Assembly: GCF_000002995.4 (NCBI RefSeq)
Contig: NW_025062475.1
Coordinates: 14,416,687-14,480,686, forward strand
Direction of reading: 5' to 3'
DNA from: Brugia malayi
Lineage: Eukaryota > Nematoda > Chromadorea > Rhabditida > Onchocercidae
DNA: 64,000 nt
Part shown: one piece after another, positions 61,501 through 64,000 of the stretch
Position numbering within the stretch: the first letter of the stretch is position 1
Layout: every line of letters begins with the position of its first letter
The notes under the pieces: model-generated
Told to the model about the DNA's origin: nothing
The model's input: only the letters and a program-made list of their open reading frames with translations
The model's database searches: none
Program-made: the position numbers and the translations under genes

Positions 61501-64000
61501 CGTAATATCGTCATTATTATTGATTTCTGGAATAAATTATTAATATAATTTATACGCTTTTCTTTAACTAACATAAAAATAAACATAAACTAATCAAACC
61601 ACTGCTTTCTCCACTAGTTTGTTCAGAATCCCCAACACCATCCTCATCTTCATCTTCCTCATCATCGCTTTCGCTTACATTGCTTTCTTGCATTAATTCT
61701 TCATTGCTGAGATTGACAGTCTTCAAAAAGCAATAAAATATTTATAGCATAATTTCAGGCATTAATATTGCTGCATACAAATTTCAATATATTAGTATAT
61801 ATTACTAATTGATTGAAGTTAGTCAGATTTGAAAGTAAATGTAAAATATTTAACTTAATGGTCAATAAAATTGAACCTCAAGAATCTGTAGAAGATTTTC
61901 TAGTTTCATCTGTGGAACAAACGAAGCAAAGACATAATGAATGACTGAACGATGATATCGATGTGGACGACTTAATAAAGAAAGCAATATATCATTTAGA
62001 ACCTGAAAAGCATTTTACATAAATATATAAGCACAAAGAAATACTAAAGCTAAACAATTGCAATATATTTGAAATCATGACAAAGAAAATAAAATATAAA
62101 GATCATTCCAAAACAGTACAGAAAATGCAAAGGAGGAAAGAATATCACACATATAATAGAATCAAAGCATTACATTGACATTCTACAACGATTTGTGTTT
62201 AGACAAACTGAAAATAAGATAATGTATGTTACCGCCACATTATTACTATTGTCGTTTTCAGCCATTTTTTCACCAACTGCTGCTATCTCCGCAAGATCTT
62301 TTAAATATGCATGACGCTCATTCGAATCAGATGTTGCAGCTATCCAAAGTGTAAGCATATTCATAAAAATGGATAAAGGTCTGCAAAAATTTTGATGATA
62401 CTTGCTGCTCAAATAGAATAATGTATATATAAGACAACTGCATGACGTCTTAATAACAATGCAAATCAATACCAAGAACAGTTTTCCTTTTAATATACAA
62501 ATTTAAAAGATAGTTGAGGCCATATAAACGAATAAAAAAAATCACCCGCTAATCATAGGCAACTTAATTCCTGTGTCCTGTTTTTTGCTTAATTTTTGTA
62601 AGAACTTTTTGTGTTCTTCTTTATAAATCGCAGTCACATTTCTGCCTGCCCTTACACTGACAATGAATAAGGAAGCAATTGATGAACAAAAAGCATTGCG
62701 CATCTGAAATATTCGAAGGATTACGTCGTAAGAAGTAAATCAAAAAATAAATCAAAATCATTAAAACAAAAAACAAAAAAATTTCAAACCTTATTTTTAT
62801 AAGATAGAACGGATAAATGGCAAGCCAATAAGTTAAAAAACTTACTTCCTCTGTCCACTTTCCGTGTTTAAATAATAGTTTCAAGACACTTTCCTGGATG
62901 TTTATTGGCCAATGCAGAAATACATTTGTTATCCGTCTTAATCTCCAACCACCTCCTTTCAGAGCCTATAAAAACAAATTCTTTAGATTTGGTCAAAGAG
63001 AGAACAATTAAGTTTTGTAATATGATTCAATATTTGAAGCGTGTTACTTAGTAATCGATTAAATTTATTAATTACCTCAAGGATTATGTCGTGGGCATCA
63101 CTATGTAATTGCAGTAGAATCTTTTCTGTGATTTTAACATTTCCGCCGATAAATTCATCAAAATTTCCATCTCCAACGCGATCGAAATTGTCAAGTAATT
63201 TAGCAATGTTAGCTGACGTCCACTCTTTCGAAGTAAGCGACTAAAATAGAACATTCTTTTAAAAACAAAAATCACATTTTCCTTTTTAAATTAACAAAAT
63301 TACAGAAACAAATCCGATTCAAAGAAGCTCAATTTATGAAAAAAAAAAAAAGATGCAAAAAAAACCTCTTTAAGAACAAGAAGAATAGCCTCAATCATGG
63401 AGAATAAGAAACGAAATTCGTTGCTCTTTCGTATCGATCTTAACAACTGCACAAATTCGGGAGAAAACACAGCCACTAACTAAATAAATGAACAAATTTT
63501 AGAGGAATAATAGGAAATTGAAAATCTATTAAAGAATTCTTGAAAAGAAAAAGCACATAATACTTCCACGCTTTTTATCAAAATTAGATGAGAACACAGA
63601 AAAATAGTAAGGAATTGACAATTCAAAACGGATACCTCATCACTTTCAAAATCTATTTGTTGTAGCATCGTATTAATAAATGGTAGAGCGCGCGATATGA
63701 CCTGAAACTCGTATTTAATGGAAGCCAGCAGTGACAAATTATTATCAAAGTTAAAAATTATTCAATATAAAGCATTTCTAATAGAATATAGATAAATCAA
63801 GATTAATCTAGATTTCTCGTAAGAAATCCACAAAGTTAACTATTAGCATCTTATTATGACTGAAATTAATCATTACTCTGTGTAAATCGCCATGATACAA
63901 CCATTTTTCGACAACTTTACTATAAACAGTTTCGAAATTCCTCGATATCCTCGCGAGAATTAATAATTTTGATATTAATTCGTTCTCAGCAAAGCCACTT
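58525..64000 (-). CDS. MYBBP1A/Pol5-like nucleolar protein, 5' end beyond window
   Basis: Exons (minus): >64000-63877, 63701-63636, 63479-63366, 63240-63076, 62965-62846, 62703-62546, 62380-62233, 62002-61877, 61720-61600, 61526-61363, 61204-61007, 60925-60812, 60734-60621, 60545-60402, 60307-60236, 59893-59849, probably 59372-59291 and 59233-59219, then 59054-58878 and 58692-58525. Helical-repeat sequence precedes a long Glu/Asp-rich region (61720-61363) and then MFRLDEGLAAVFRKRMKN, followed by FRAKCFDLLLIAVS. This acidic-then-(DE)-LA-VFR-R order is the hallmark of Pol5/MYBBP1A, nucleolar proteins of rRNA transcription and ribosome biogenesis. The join between 59849 and 59372 does not fit in phase, so an exon there is missing or mis-set. 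The 15-nt exon is tentative. The C-terminus is QSICGRKALASLKHLLSILEP. Confidence 0.8.

Overview
This is nuclear DNA of a nematode. Genes are split into many small exons by AT-rich introns with worm-type acceptors (T-rich run then CAG/TAG). A tRNA gene has internal A and B boxes. The largest locus has the exon layout and domain sequence of the nematode GABA receptor gene unc-49. The very high AT content, long A/T homopolymers and many minisatellites fit a parasitic, possibly filarial-type (Spirurina), nematode. The species is inference.

Layout. 1-8768: no gene seen; AT-rich DNA with a degenerate ~38-bp minisatellite, simple repeats, and a short complex island near 5.8-6.2 kb with a perfect-arm hairpin and clustered GCATGC motifs. 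8769-9304 (-): two-exon gene for a small secreted acidic protein, with a doubtful divergent ORF at 9651. 10784-11064: 36-bp minisatellite. 11298-11370 (+): tRNA-Lys(CTT). 14.2-26.2 kb: a mosaic of duplications. Block A (14202-16245) recurs in direct orientation as A' (20150-22198); each carries the same 3'-truncated REEP/DP1-type gene on the minus strand. Block B (16631-19768) recurs inverted as B' (23089-26217); each carries a seven-exon gene for a ~327-residue protein with a Cys2-His-Cys finger-like motif that I cannot assign to a named family. A diverged relic of the B 3' end lies at 16250-16570. 27598-33247 (+): ten-exon SLC22-type major facilitator transporter. 35427-35797: 62-bp minisatellite. 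37249-58506 (+): unc-49. Five 5' exons encode the ligand-binding half and Cys-loop, followed by two alternative sets of 3' exons (UNC-49B type, then UNC-49C type), each with its own four membrane segments and stop. 58525->64000 (-): 3' part of a MYBBP1A/Pol5-like nucleolar protein gene, running off the window. Its stop is 18 bp from the UNC-49C stop.

How it fits together. The unc-49 locus makes two GABA-gated channel subunits from one promoter by splicing a common extracellular half to alternative channel halves. The 14-26 kb block is a young or gene-converted family expansion: the cores are almost identical while the edges, including the last B exon with its mostly synonymous differences, have diverged. 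The transporter, the nucleolar protein and the tRNA are ordinary housekeeping-type neighbours with no visible operon link. Exon coordinates come from reading frames, phases and splice-site sequence only. Joins I could not settle are named in the entries.
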